Assembly: GCA_963457665.1 (NCBI GenBank)
Contig: OY735201.1
Span: 34,172,918 to 34,236,917 of the forward strand
From: Thysanoteuthis rhombus
Lineage: Eukaryota > Mollusca > Cephalopoda > Oegopsida > Thysanoteuthidae
Length of the DNA stretch: 64,000 nt
Reading direction: 5' to 3'
Both the position numbers and the translations under genes were made by a program. Below the pieces are notes generated by a model. That model did no database searches. It saw nothing but the letters and a program-made list of their open reading frames with translations, and was not told the DNA's origin. Position 1 is the first letter of the stretch. Each line of letters starts with the position of its first letter. Below are positions 1 to 13,900 of the stretch, piece by piece.

Positions 1-1050
1 AAAAAAAAAAAAAAAAAATTCACCCAACCCCAACCCCATAAATTGCTAAATAAAGGTTTGTCAATGTTTTTTTTTTAGAAGTAAAATATGTCATAGCATA
101 CTAAAATCTACTACAGTTTGACCATTGAAAAAGCATAATTTTCAAAATGGCCACCAAATCTTTACAATGACGTATAACTAATCAAAAGTCTATCTTATTC
201 TAACCAAGGGAAAGGTGGAAGGAGTCTGACTGGCAGACTTTCAATATGTCATTGAGCATACTTGATACTACGAAAAACTGTTGGAAAAACTTGTCTAAGA
301 TGAATAATGAATAATGGAAATTTTAAGAATTTCGCAGCCATCTTGAATGCCATCTTGAAAATTACGCCTTTCCTGTGGTTAGGATAAAATACACTTTCCA
401 TATTATTGAGCACATAGGTGTCACCATTTTTCTTATTCAAAATTTTTAAATTGGCCATTTTGAATAGCTAGAAGTGCTTACTGAGTTGTTCAAATGAAGT
501 TATTCTCAATATAAAAACATCATTTTTTAGCATTCTTTCATTTAAGGGATCAGTGCTGTTTTCAGCATGGTTAAATGTATAAGATATTGATCAAATAACA
601 GCATATTAATGAAAAATAAACGCCATTCATTTGTTTTTTTTGGGTCCCCCAAATTCTCTTAGATAGCAGGTCAGTTGATAGGTTTAACGGTAGAGTTAGA
701 GTAGGATTAGTGGCAGGGTTAGTGTTACTGTAGGTAGGTAAGTTTATTGTTAGGGTTAGTAAGTAGGTTTGGGATTAGAATTGGTAGGTCTATTTGGGGT
801 TGATGTTTCTAATTTTGTAATTATTGTTTTGTAGAATGTTGAAGAATCAGTGCATCAAAATTTTTTCATTAAAAATTGAAAAAGTTAAATATTTTTCTAT
901 AAAATAGTAAAGAATGGAGATTCACAAAGTAGCATTAAAAAAACGGACGAGGAGATACAGGAAACGAATAAGATAGAAGGATGGATTCCAAATTCAATAA
1001 TGAGAGATTATGAATACGAGAATAGGCGATCCGGTACGAATTAAGAGAGG
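1..1050. other. AT-rich spacer with GTTAG-rich patch
   Basis: No coding region was recognised. The window opens with an 18-base A run. From about 660 to 800 the plus strand is rich in irregular GTTAG/GGGTTAG words, a degenerate telomere-like or simple-sequence patch that is not an ordered array. Confidence 0.5.
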
Positions 1051-1051
1051 C

Positions 1052-2092
1052 AGCATTACCTGCTGGAAATGAGAAACGCTGATCAAAATAGAGGAGAAAT
1101 TATGAATGAGGAAGACAGGAAATAATTTCTAGAAAACAAAAGATATAGTAACATATCTGCTGGATTGAGAGAGGCTGATGAAAATAGTGGAGAAATTATG
1201 AATGAGGATGACAGGAAACAATTTCTAGAAAACAAAAGATGAAGTAACATATCTGCTGGATTGAGAGAGGCTGATGAAAATAGTGGAGAAATTATGAATG
1301 AGGATGACAGGAAACAATTTCTAGAAAACAAAAGATGAAGTAACATATCTGCTGGAAATGAGAGAGGCTGATGAAAAAAGAGGAGAAATTATGAATGAGG
1401 AAGACAGGAAACAATTTCTAGAGAACAGAAGATAAAGTAACATATCTGCTGGAAATGAGAGAGGCTGATGAAAATAGTGGAGAAATTATGAATGAGGAAG
1501 ACAGGAAACAATTTCTAGAAAACAAAAGATAAAGAAACATATCTGCTGGAAATGAGAGAGGCTGATGAAAAAAGAGGAGAAATTATGAATGAGGAAGACA
1601 GGAAACAATTTCTAGAAAACAAAAGATGAAGTAACATATCTGCTGGAAATGAGAGAAGCTGATAAAAAAAGAGGAGAAATTATGAATGAAGAAGACAGGA
1701 AACAATTTCTAGAGAACAGAAGATAAAGTAACATATCTGCTGGAAATGAGAGAGGCTGATGAAAAAAGAGGAGAAATTATGAATGAGGAAGACAGGAAAC
1801 AATTTCTAGAGAACAGAAGATATAGTAACATATCTGCTGGAAATGAGAGAGGCTGATGAAAATAGTGGAGAAATTATGAATGAGGAAGACAGGAAACATA
1901 TCTGCTGGAAATGAGAGAGGCTGATGAAAAAAGAGGAGAAATTATGAATGAGGAAGACAGGAAACAATTTCTAGAGAACAGAAGATAAAGTAACATATCT
2001 GCTGGAAATGAGAGAAGCTGATGAAAAAAGAGGAGAAATTATGAATGAGGAAGACAGGAAACAATTTCTAGAGAACAGAAGTTGAAGTAACA
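1052..2092 (+). repeat. 96/97-bp minisatellite, about ten copies
   Basis: A unit beginning near tctgctggaaatgagagagg and running through caggaaacaatttctagag repeats head to tail. The agat word near the unit end falls at 1141, 1237, 1333, 1430, 1527, 1624, 1721, 1818 and 1983. Spacing is therefore 96 bp early on and 97 bp later. One copy near 1890 has lost about 30 bp. Read on the plus strand, each unit encodes a strongly charged peptide rich in Glu, Arg, Lys and Asp. The 97-bp period shifts frame at each step, so the array is not one open protein now. It lies directly upstream of a Helitron relic, whose family often has charged repetitive N-terminal regions; that link is inference. Confidence 0.9.
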
Positions 2093-2275
2093 CATACAGA
2101 ATCATTAAATTACAATATAAATGTTAGAAACTTATTTAATATTGGCCCAATAAAAATTTGGCAGGTCTTCAGTGTAGAGCACTTCGTTTCAAAGATGAAT
2201 CGTACAATTATTGCTAAAATGGAAAAGTAGATATTCCATGTATGCAAATGCACCCACAAACTCTCAGTACCTTTT

Positions 2276-3812
2276 TTGAAGGAAATGTTAATTTCAGAAA
2301 CAATAGCTGCTGTTTTAAAAGTACATTCTCATTTTGTCATTTGGAGCGAATATTGGTGTAACTCATGGAAGAGGTATTTACTGTTTCAGAATGCAAAGTC
2401 TACTGTATCACTACACTTCAAATCTCCATCCAGAAAAAGAACGGAGACAATATGGACAGCTGTATATTGTGGACAGAGCAGAAACTACTAGGATAAAGAT
2501 GGAGGCACCACCAATAACCATCATGGAAACTATAAATAATATCTTCCAGAATTGTATTCCTTATACTCAGGCATACAAAAGTAACTTTGATACAGAACAG
2601 GAAGAATTACATAACTTTACAAGAGAGTGCATATGTAGAGGAGAGATGTGTAACAATGTATTCAAGACTTGGGAGTGATATCCAAAGATTTAATCAACCT
2701 TCTGTTCATGAAATCACAGTAATTTTTACTGGAGATGATGGTGCCCCACCTCTTTAGCGAGATATTGCTCTATATTCTCATGGGGAGCCGGCTAGAAACA
2801 TATCTTTCATGTAACCAAGATTCTATGATATATCCATTAGTATTTCATCATGGTGGACTTGCTTGGGATCCTTCCTCATGACATGTTTCTGAACGTAAAA
2901 CACAAGAAAGAATGAAACTAACAATGCAAGATTTTTACCGTCATCAACTTACAATAAGGCAAGGTTTCAATCCCATTCATAAAGTAGGAGAAATACTTAA
3001 TGGACGCTTATATAAAGGTTGAAGGCTGTCAATAGCAGTTCATTAGAAGTAACCAAGCTCATCCCACAATGGATGGATTGATTATTTGTAAAATCCTCAG
3101 AAAGATATTGCTGTTCCACTTACTGCGCCTGTTTTTCTTACAAATTCATTCAGTGGCAGCCCTCGTAATATGGCGCAAAATTATGAAGACCCTATGACAC
3201 TTGTTGTGGATATATAGAAAACCCGATTCATTTCTTACATACATCTGTGATCCAAATTGACTTGCAATTATAAATGATCCTGGTGTTGATAAACGAGCTG
3301 AAAATCTACCCGATTTGGTTGATCGATTGTATCAGGCTTATCTGAAAGAATCGCTTCAAGACATCAGGTATTGTCACATTTTGTTATTGAATTTCAAAAA
3401 TAAGGAAAACCCCACTGTTTCATGTTCATTATCTTTAGAGCAGAGGACAAATTGAGAAACAGAGAAGCAGTTGATAACCTCATTACTGCTGAAATTCCAA
3501 ATTCAGTTGAAAATCCAAAGCTTTATCAATGCGACAAACAGTTTAAGATACACAGACCTTGTGGTTCTCTAAATCCTACTTCTGAGAGCGTGAAGAACGG
3601 AGAATGTACTGAAGACATCCAAAACAATTTCGAGAAGAATAATGATATAATAATATAAATGGATACCGGGGTTATCATTGAAATGTGATGGTTCTAAAGT
3701 AAGACTTGGATACTTTGAAGCAGATTGTTGTACCTTTCAACAAATATCTCTTGTCGATACATCATGCACACATCAACATTAAGATATGTTCTTTGACCAT
3801 AAGTATAAAGTG

Positions 3813-3844
<32 letters not shown>

Positions 3845-4060
3845 CGTACATTTGCAAAGGCCACAATCAGGATCAAAGGTTTTAATTCCACAGTTCCAAC
3901 TCTACCCAAGTGATACTAATTTACTCTTTAGAAATAGATTAGTTTCTTATACAGTTATCATTTTCTATAACCATAAATAAGTCTCAAGGACAGAAAGTTG
4001 GATTATTTCTTTGTAAAGCTGTATTTTCTCATGAACAATCTATAAATAATTCTTTCTAGA
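2276..4060 (+). pseudogene. Helitron Rep/helicase relic, internally deleted
   Basis: Degraded coding sequence of a Helitron rolling-circle transposase, broken by stops and frameshifts. Recognisable pieces in order: GRGIYCFRMQ...YHYTSNLHP and YGQLYIVD (2360-2500); FHHGGLAWDP (about 2850); TNSFSGSPRNMAQNYEDPMT (3135-3200), the Helitron N-domain core; FRAEDKLRNREAVDNLI (3430-3485) and HRPCGSLNP (3553-3580); VVPFNKYLL (about 3727). The KGHN piece at about 3860 stands where the KYxYKGHD segment ends. Directly after it come VLIPQFQLYPSD (about 3878) and INKSQGQKVGLFL (about 3975), which belong to the far C-terminal helicase. The middle of the element, including most helicase motifs, is therefore missing. 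The family normally nicks and copies one DNA strand; this copy cannot be functional. Confidence 0.85.
3818..3845. repeat. (TA)n microsatellite
   Basis: An uninterrupted TA run inside the Helitron relic, at the point where the N-terminal half and the helicase C-terminus are joined. Confidence 0.9.
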
Positions 4061-4890
4061 GCGTGTTCCCTTCTAAACCCAAAGATAAAATTAATAGATT
4101 AAAACTCTAATGGTAGAAGCGACAAGTGTATAACAAAAAATATAGTTTTCAAAGATGTTCTCTCTTAATGCTCTGTGGAATTAAAACTTTTCAACCTGAT
4201 CATGCATTGTTAATCAATGTTGCATTATCCAAAAAACATCCACTAAATATCTGAAAAAATAATATATAAACCCTCAACTGTCTTATAGCTTTCAAAATAA
4301 TGGTGGAATTTCCACTGTTATTGCTAGTATTTATCAAAATTAATTAAGAGATATTCATTTTGAAATCCATTGAAGATTGCAAATACTACTATGTACTGAT
4401 GTTAGTAAAATGAATATTTCTATTCATAGTTGTTCCATATAAGATAAAATGACAAAAAAAGACTAATTCTAAAATATCTACGCATTTCTTATATATTCTA
4501 CTCTTTTAGTAATAAAAAAAATTATATATTTTTAGTACATGAAATATACCGCAGTAAAATAGATGTATCATATTAAACTGATCAACTTCTTGGAGATGAT
4601 TTTTAAAAGTCTATTTTGTGACTAAATTTTAAGAAATTATGTTTTTATATTCATTTGTAATGTGGTTTATATTCCACTTTCCTTATCCGTATTTGTCCAT
4701 CTATCACTTGCATTTTGAGTTTTTCTATCAAGCAATATTGATTTCTATTGAGCTACATTGTTCCTGTTTTCAATATCCAATCTTGAAAAACATTTCTTTA
4801 TAAATACAGAGAATGAATTTTATGAATACACAAAGTATTTTCAAAGAATGACCTCAACTTTTTGTTTGGAAATTGATTCCTTTAAAAAAG
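4061..4890. other. 3' flank of minus-strand gene, nothing recognised
   Basis: AT-rich sequence between the Helitron relic and the last exon of the minus-strand membrane-protein gene. It should contain that gene's 3' UTR, but I see no convincing AATAAA on the minus strand close to the stop codon. Confidence 0.4.
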
Positions 4891-4986
4891 TTAACATTTA
4901 CAAGTCTTTCCATTGTGTGAAGGTAAATGTTTAATGGAGCCCATATGTGGTTTCCGCTGTCGATCTGAACATGCTGCTTGTTCTTC
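4891..4986 (-). CDS. Membrane-protein gene, coding exon 5 (last)
   Basis: Acceptor ttttttcag precedes GAAGAACAAGC. The exon starts in phase 0 and encodes 31 residues from EEQAAC to KTCKC, then stop TAA at 4893-4891. Its first residues continue the Glu run of the preceding 13-nt microexon. Confidence 0.65.
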   Translation of the reverse strand, partial: EEQAACSDRQRKPHMGSIKHLPSHNGKTCKC

Positions 4987-7900
4987 CTGAAAAAAGTAAT
5001 CAAAAATGGTTAATGTTACACTAAAGCTTCTTTTCAGAGATCTTTGCTCTTTTATAAACAAATAAATGAAAACAATTTTATAACATATTCATGATCAAAA
5101 ACAATAATTGAACAGTGAAGTATCAAAATTTGAAGTCATGTAAAAAAATTCCATTGAAGCATAAGAATATGGTCAGATTAATTTCTATTTATGATATGAC
5201 TAGAACATCTTGAATAGAGTAAAAATAAAAACATCTAGATTCTGGAGAATCTAGATGTTATTAATAAACTACATCCAAAACTAATAATAAACTATAAGAG
5301 CAAAAAAAAAGTTGAGCTTTTTAAAATAAAATTTCTTACTAGGTGTCTAGTAGAGTACTGATGCCAATTTTCAAGTCAGTAGGCAAAACAGTATGGCCAA
5401 GAGCACTAAAACACATAAACACAATCACATAAGGGAAGAACCCTTCACTACCTTTGATGAATATGGTTGTTCAATTTTATTAATGATATTAATGCCATAG
5501 AAACACGCTATCAGATTAAAGACTGGTTTCAAAGTTAGTAAATTTCCTTTGAAAATTTTATCTTCTGAATGATACCTTGTTTTTATGAAAGTATGAGAAA
5601 GTAGTGAAAATTAACTGCATTCAATCCCTCAAATAGTAAGAAACACTATAACAATCCAGTCTAGATATAAATTGTCTACATAGCATAGTGTCTTAGAATC
5701 ATTTCTATATCACTGATATAAGTATATCTAAATAGGGTGGCAAAGTCTATCTTCATCGGCATACTTCCAGTTTCAATGTGTTGTGAAATTGAAAAGAAAA
5801 AAAACATGTCTTTTTTTCCTTTCTTGACCAATTTTTCCATTACTTTGATAGTAGTTTTACACAGTTTGTAAGTATGGAACATCTAGCTTTTACTGAATTA
5901 GAAATTTAGGGAAAAAAAGATCTAAAAATCTTTTATTAAAAAAACAAACTTATTTGTTTTATTCTTATTTGACTTAGAATATATATGCACAATCCCCTGT
6001 AGCAAATATCACCAATGGTTTATATATCTGTTATATCATGGATACCTCTGTCGAAAGATAGCCTGATTGATTTGAAGAAGATTACCCATACATTTTTCTT
6101 AAAGAAAAACCTTTTCATAACAAAATTAATTCAAAAATGAATATTGAAAATTTTATTGGAATCAGCTCATTTTTTGAATTCATAGTAAAAAATGAAAGTC
6201 TCTGCGTTCTGGGCTAAATATGCTGACACATTACATGTTATTTTTTTGTAAGTGTGACCATATGTTTTCGAACACATTTGTCCAAATTTATATCTTTTAT
6301 GAAAGAATTGTGCACATGGGAAAATGAAACAAAATTACAAAAAAAAGCACACAAATATTGTTGCTTTGTTGTAAAATGTCAGATGGCATCTGCTCAAATA
6401 TTCTGAACGAAAAAAACAAAAAAATATCGATAAAACTGAAATGTATTAAAATTTCTTATTCAGTGTAAACTGCCTGTCCAATATTTGCAAAATTGCAAGT
6501 CAAAATCATTTTTTAAAGATCGGCAAGGATAGAAAGAAATATGATTTTTTAATATTTTACAACACATTGGAACCAGATGTACACCGATGATGTCAGCACA
6601 TTGCCACTCTATTGATTGAGTTAGGATTCATATCAAAACAATAAAATATTCATGTGCTTTTCTTGCAATGTTTTTTTTCCAATGGCTGTATTCTCCAAGT
6701 ATGCACAACTCTTTCATGAAGGGTTTCGGCTTGGGTTTTGCGGGGCTTATTCAACCCAAGTATTTCATACCAGCCAAACATAACATTTGGACCAGAATAC
6801 TCAAACCAAAACTCTTCATACTAAGCTGATGATGAATAAGCAACTTGAGTCAATGCCAACCCATAAACGTACTATGTCACGCATGGTTCAATTAATTGTT
6901 TAAGTATGAGGTAGCTGCTAAGCTTCAATCCACTTGACCAAATTTACTCAGGCCTTGCCCTAGATGCTGGGACAGAATCTAACGATTTATCTTCCCTAAA
7001 ATCAATGAAATTTGTCCCTAAATTCATGTAGGTATTTCAAGTTTGGCAGGAACATTTTAAATATCTGTATTATATGAATTACACAAATTAATGGTTCCTC
7101 AAGTGTAATGAAATTTATCTAAAATAAGTAATAATAAACTGTATTTCAATAGCTAAGGAATTAAAATGAACCAATACTTAATTTCAATTGACATTTTATC
7201 ATTTATGCTATTATTATCATCATAATATCAAGAGATTAGACAATCTAAATGAAAATATTCAACAAAATTTATGAGCATTCACAAGTACATACAATATTCT
7301 TCCTATGAATAAAACTAAAAACATTAAAGATAAACCTCTTTATCTGGGTACTTTGTAGACTGACTTAGAAAAAATGATAATGTACATACCTCTTCTTTAT
7401 TGCTGAAATAAGAACAAAAGAAACATTAAAAAACTATACAGCTCATACATATAATGGACAGCATTTCAGTTATTCATAATACTTTGATAATCTAGATTTA
7501 CAGCTAAGAAAAAAGTATTGTTACATTGATTCTTTATCATATCAAATTATCCTTCTCAACAGTAAAGATGTCAAGATTATATCAAGAAACTTAATTTATT
7601 TCTGAATGCCCTGGCACTAAAAAATTTCCAAGTGATCACAACAAATGATAATTTGAAAGTACTAGTTCTACCGAGGATGAAGTTAAACTTCCTAGTTTAA
7701 TGATTATTTTCTTCCAGATTATTTTGTTGAGGCCTTGCAATGTCATGCTGAAGGATGATTCCCTTTCTGTTCACCGAAGCAATGCATTTCAGTTATGAAG
7801 CACCATTACCATGATAGAGCTGTTGATAATAAACGTCTAAAGCAAGGTTCCTCAATCTGTTCCCATCAAATGCATAGCAAGACCTTTTTTGAAGGAGTCT

Positions 7901-10900
7901 TGGTGTTGGTATTGAGATGAGTTTCACATAGGATGATAAGCACCACCTTTTATGCTAGTTATCACCATACAATACACATTTCTCATCTCCTGTGAAGAAA
8001 AACAAAGTTTTCTTTCCTGTTGCAAATGGTTGAACTTTACGCATGATTCTCTGGTGAAAGTTCATGAGGAACCAAAATTCCTTCTTAGGTTTCTTTCTTA
8101 TTTACTTGAGCTGTCCATGTATAGTTGAATATGATGCATTGTGCCTTTTTTGCTAAATCTCTTCTGTTTTGAGGAGGATATGCTTCAACAGATGCATTCA
8201 AAAGCTCTTAATCCAACCTGATTGATCATCAAAAGTGAGACGTATCAGAAAGATTTGTCGTATTTTTTTTTTATTTGTTAAACCATCGCGGACATTTATG
8301 CATAGTTACTGCACCTGGAAACAGAGCACAAATATTCCTCATTTTTGCATAATAGCTCAATACTTCAAAATTTGCACGATGTAAATGCAATATTACATTC
8401 TCATAAATCTAATAGAATAGTCTGTAGCTCTTTTCTATTGTGGAAATATTCACTTTATTGAATTCTTGAAGATATGAGGCTGATTAATACTCCCTCAGTA
8501 TGGTTACATGATCTTGCCTTTCATTAAACAGGTGATACCTTTTTGCTAAAACCCAGACTTAGAGTGGTTGCTATAACAACCATTACATAACGTAAGGAGT
8601 AAACATTTACAAATGTAATTTACTTATTTAGTGAGTTGTAAATACATGTAACTATCAAGCATTCATTAATACATACCGAAAATTGTCAAACACTCATGAA
8701 GATAAAAATATAAATGACTAACACTATCTAAATTACAAATATTTTAGATATGGATAGCACAAAAAATATTATATATGCAAATGAAAGCATTAAAAATATA
8801 TCTCTTTACAAAATATAAAAACATTTACCTCCCCACCAATATTGCTATACATTACAGATGACAATCTATTGATTCCTGTTAAAGTAGTGTTTTTCTTTTC
8901 AGTAATAATTTAGCATGATCAAGAATACCTATCACACTCAAAAGGTCAAAATTAAGCTCAATTTATCAAAGTTTCACTGTCTATATTATTTGGAGACATT
9001 TTTCTAATTAAAGCATTAAAAAGAACTTACTTCAGTGAATCTTCACGTTGTTCATGCTCTAAACAAAGAAAAAGAATGAAAATAATAAATACACAGACTG
9101 ATGTTCCTAATTGAAAAAAAGGCTTTTAAATAGTTTCAAATAACAATTTCAAATAACATTATTATGCTTTTCGATTACGTGAAAAAAAATTAGCTGTACA
9201 AACTTATTTCAATTCTATTTGTCCTGTTCTGTCTATGCTTGATATATAGACAGCTATTTAATGGTGTGCACATTGTCATTTAATATTCAATTCATATTCT
9301 TATGATTGCTGCAAGGTAGACTGAATGCTAAATAACTGGTCAAAAATTTTAGATGGCAAGAGAAACTGTTTTGAAATGAACAAATAATTACCTCTAGGAA
9401 TTCATTTTCATAGAGATATTTTCAATTGTTTTAAAATTAATGAATGTGTTTATTCAAGAAAAAAAAAGAAAAAAATCACATGACCATAATCTAAAACTGC
9501 AGTTGTAAACCAACTCAAAAAAAAACAAACAACTCATTTGATTTCAACAGAGTTACCTCCCATCTTAGATGCTAATTGTTAAGGATTATCCAAATTCATT
9601 AATTCTATTTTTAGGACTATAATAAAGAATCTTTTTTTTTTTTCAGTGATTTTTGAAAATATTAGAAAAAGCTGATTGATCAAATTGATAGCAACCGATA
9701 ATATAAACAAATGATTGGAAAATCAAGCAAAGACAAATGCATAGTTACATTTGTTAGCTATAAATAATCATTAGATTCTATGCTGACATAGTTCACATTC
9801 TGAAGCAAAGGTACAGTATAATTTCAAGTCTAAATCTCATGGAATTTTATTTACCAGCTGAAATTACAGCCTTAATGGGCCGTACTGAATAGTTGTAAGA
9901 AGAAAACAAAAAAGAACAAAAAAAGAATTCCTAGATAAGCAGCGTAAGTTCGCAATTTATGTTTGAACACCACAAGATATTTTTGATATATCTTATCACT
10001 AAAAACTTTGATTTATTTACTTTTTGAGTATAGTTTTAGAAATAACCAACCTTTCTGATTGTAGTTTCATAGCCTCATATACTTGATGTTAAAAACAGCA
10101 CATAATTATTTTAACAAACTAAAAAAAAAAAACAATTTGATTTATCCAAAACAATAATATAATTTAAATCTTCTTGTTTTTCTTTCAGTAATTCTCTTAT
10201 TTTTTTGAATTTTTACACCATTTTTTTACATCAAGTGATCTGGAGTGTGAGGTTTATGAGAACATCAATCATTAACTTTCATATTTATTTATTCATATCA
10301 ATCAAAAGGTGTCAGTTCTTCTCAACTCCCCTCTAGACAAACCACTTTTCTCCCTCTTACTCTCCAAGCCTCTCTATGCAAGATACAAAGTAACTCTTGC
10401 TTTAGACTGTGGTAAGGCTGTTAAAAGAAGCTGAACACAGAAAATGTGCCATTTTCAAGAAATTCAAATTGTAAATCAGTCAGCCCCCCTGAAAACATAT
10501 TTTGAGGTGATTTCCAAAATCTAACTTGTTAAAAATCTGCCAAGGGCTCCCAGATGTACCCAAAGAAAATGTTATGAAATTATGTTGAGTAGTTCATGTA
10601 TAATCACAACACTCTAGACCTCAGTCACTCACTTCATGACCACCCCCACGTTTTGTTCAGAGATCCATCGACAATGTCTGGGCACTGCTCTCAAAGCATC
10701 AATGAAAGCTGAAGGCAGGTGCACAATAACTCTTACTATTACTGCAAGTACAATACATCTTTGTCTTCCCACCTCAGAGATGAAAATGTCAGTGATTCGG
10801 CAGGTGGTTGGTTACAGAACTGCAAAGATACAGATATCAACTTCTTTTATGGGTAACCCTCAATTCTAGGGTTGGGTCCAACAGATATGGGGAGAAATTC

Positions 10901-13900
10901 AACTTTCCTGACACCTTCTCTTATTACAATTATATCCAGGTACACCTGATTTTTAGCATTTCCATTTCCCTCCATTGTCTTGAAATCAATATGACAACAT
11001 GTCACTAGGATTCTGAAAACAGCAATTGCATCGACAACAAGCCTATATGTTGTCTTAGGTTGACAAGTCGAAATTTCAGAGCAGAATATCTTTCCATTTC
11101 CACTTTTTAGAAGTTTCACATTTTTTTAAAATTTCTGACAGCAACATGCGTTTTTCGTTTCTCAAATCTGAAACAAAAGTATATATTTCAATAACCAAAT
11201 TGTCCTTCCTTTTTGAAATTAGTACCTTGTCTTCATTTTGTCCTCCACACACTGCTGTAATTAACTTCCAGCAATGCTATTTAGTATCTAGGGAATCCTT
11301 AATTTTCTAAACTTAGCCTACACACAACAGTGAAAAAAAATGTCATTGTCAAAGGTATTGATATAGAATTGTCCATCAATAATTAAAACTGAGATGAACA
11401 AGAGCATTGTAAAATATTTATGTACAGGCAGACAATTCATACAGATTACATACATTTCATTTAGAAACACGGAAGTGAATTGACATTTTATTACCTGACA
11501 CGTTTTCTACCAGCCGCCATACAAAAGCCCTATCTAGAGGAGGAATTGAGTCTTTTACTGGCCACACTTTTTCAGGATGTTTTTTCTTTTTATTTTGTTG
11601 CTTATTGAGAGGGGCTTGGTTTGGCATTGACACTGTATAAACCATAGGTCTCCCACTGTAATGCAATTGAGCATTCTTGTTCAACATTATTTGTGTTCGT
11701 GTAGGAGGATGTCTTTTCAGCATCGTTGGTTGAGCAGAAAAAGTTTGCCTTAGGAGATTCTTTTCCTGCTTCTTGTTTCTGCTGAAAAAAAAAAAAAAAA
11801 TTCTAAAATATAGATGGAGTGAAATGGAAACAATCATCAACATAATTGGAAAAATTCAAAACAAACAATTATATTAATAAAAAAAATTTAAATTAGAATT
11901 TAAATCAAAAATACCCCAATTATGTATTGGATACTGCAAATACACAGAAGACCAACCGGTGCTCGATTTATAATAGGCATTAAAACATAAAGCGCTAAAC
12001 CTCTGAGTAGAGCAATTTGAAAAATTTTCAAACTAATATACATAAATTCCATTTAAAAAGTAAATTTTACAATAGCTTAAGCCTATTCTGAGTAATAATT
12101 AACTCCATACAAATGAAAGAAAAAATAATATAAACGTGCATAAAGAGGCTAAATCCACTCCTACTTGAGATTGTAGCACAGTTAATACCCAAAATTCAAC
12201 ATAAAAGCCTTATTAGCGAATTATTGCAGAATTAAACAGTAAAATAGATCTGACATTTGCAGGGGGTAAGAGTAAATACATCAGTGTCACTAATTCTAAA
12301 CCTTTTTGGTGCCAAAGGATAAACAACAAACCTATTTTCAGTAAATGTATCTTGAAAAAATAGCAATATAATTGAATAAAGTTACTTTTAAAAAGTGAGA
12401 AATTACTTCTGGAAACAATCAGAATACCTATGGGTATCAACACTGCACCTTTTGGGGCCAAACTTATACTTGCACAGACATGAATATAAATTTATGTTAT
12501 TAATTCAAAATGATATCAGCAGGGCTTATAAATTTCACAGATGAAAACACTACTTATATGATATGAGTTGCTTGATTATTAATACAAATGAATTTGATAA
12601 CTTCTACAGACATATGTACCCAATAGACCATAAATGGAATGAACTCCTATAATAAAATCCATCACATTTAATTAACAAAATGAGCAACACACATTTAATA
12701 TAGATAAGTAGGAAAATAAAATACTGTTAGATAATCCACATTAAATAATAAATTCATGCAATTTAATCCAGGACATCTGATTTATTAATTAAACGAGTTA
12801 CATGAAAGTAAATATAATAATCTAAATAACTATAAATAAGTGAGAGTCATAAGAAAATATAGATATCCTTAATTAGATAATAAAGTTAAATACAGGTAAG
12901 GAGGTTGTGCCTGATTAACACAGCTAGGAGAGGCCATGGTAAAATGGCCTGTAATGTGTTTAATCCACAGAACAGGTCCATGGTTGAACAGCTGATGATC
13001 CCTACAACAATATTCGATGTTAAATAGAATCCAAATAAAAACAACAATAAAATTTGATATTCTTTGCATAGCAAGAAATATCTGAACTAAATTCTTCTAC
13101 AGTTAAAGTGTGAAGTTTATAACTATATAGACAGAATAGTGCCTGATAGTTAAATATGTAATCATCTCATCCTAAATCAAAAAATTACCCATCCACACTT
13201 TGAAATGTCAGCAAAAATGAAAAAGAAATGGACGCTATTATAGTAAAACATTAAACAGCACTAGAAGATGAAATGCGTTGTTACTTTCCATCATTGAATA
13301 CTGAACAAAACAACTGGATTTGTGACCCTTTATTGAAGTTTCAAAAGATGTTGATTGGACGTTGACAGAGAAAGAACTGGCTGCAATATCTATTGATCAT
13401 GGATTGCAAATCAAATGTAAGGAGTTGTCTTTCAAAAATTTCGGATTTCCACCAAAGAATAATATCGTTCAATAGTTAATAGAGCATTGACCATTTTAAT
13501 ACAATTTTCAATATCATACTTTGTATACTTATGAATACTAAGAGCAAAAGGAGAAAAACTATTCAATGTATTGGTGAGGGATTGAGTCTGTTTATCATAC
13601 AAATATCCTGACATAGAAAAAATAGCTAAAGCACAAAAGGTATAAGTTTCACAGAAGTATACTTAATTAAACACAATACCATATTTCTTTGTGTATAAAG
13701 CAATTTTTGAATAATACAAGGTATAAAATAGGTATAGAATTGTAGCCTCTTGCATAACATGGACACAATAATTCGACAAACCCACTTTTTTTGCTTTGAT
13801 CTTTCAAATTTGTATATTGCAATATGTCTATTATTTTCATGTGGCATATACTGTTACTAAGGTATTTTAATTTCACTAAAAAAGATAACATAGGAAAAAG

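Noticed and set aside
660-800. GTTAG-rich patch as interstitial telomere
   Set aside because: Units are irregular and never form consecutive TTAGGG copies.
1150-2050. CTGATGA...GAAA words in each minisatellite unit, resembling a hammerhead core
   Set aside because: The bases between the two words cannot form stem II, and there is no cleavage triplet or stem I at the right place.
10636-11119. Overlapping Cys-containing open frames as an immunoglobulin-like exon
   Set aside because: Spacing of Cys and Trp does not fit a domain I can name, and no splice sites of fitting phase frame it.
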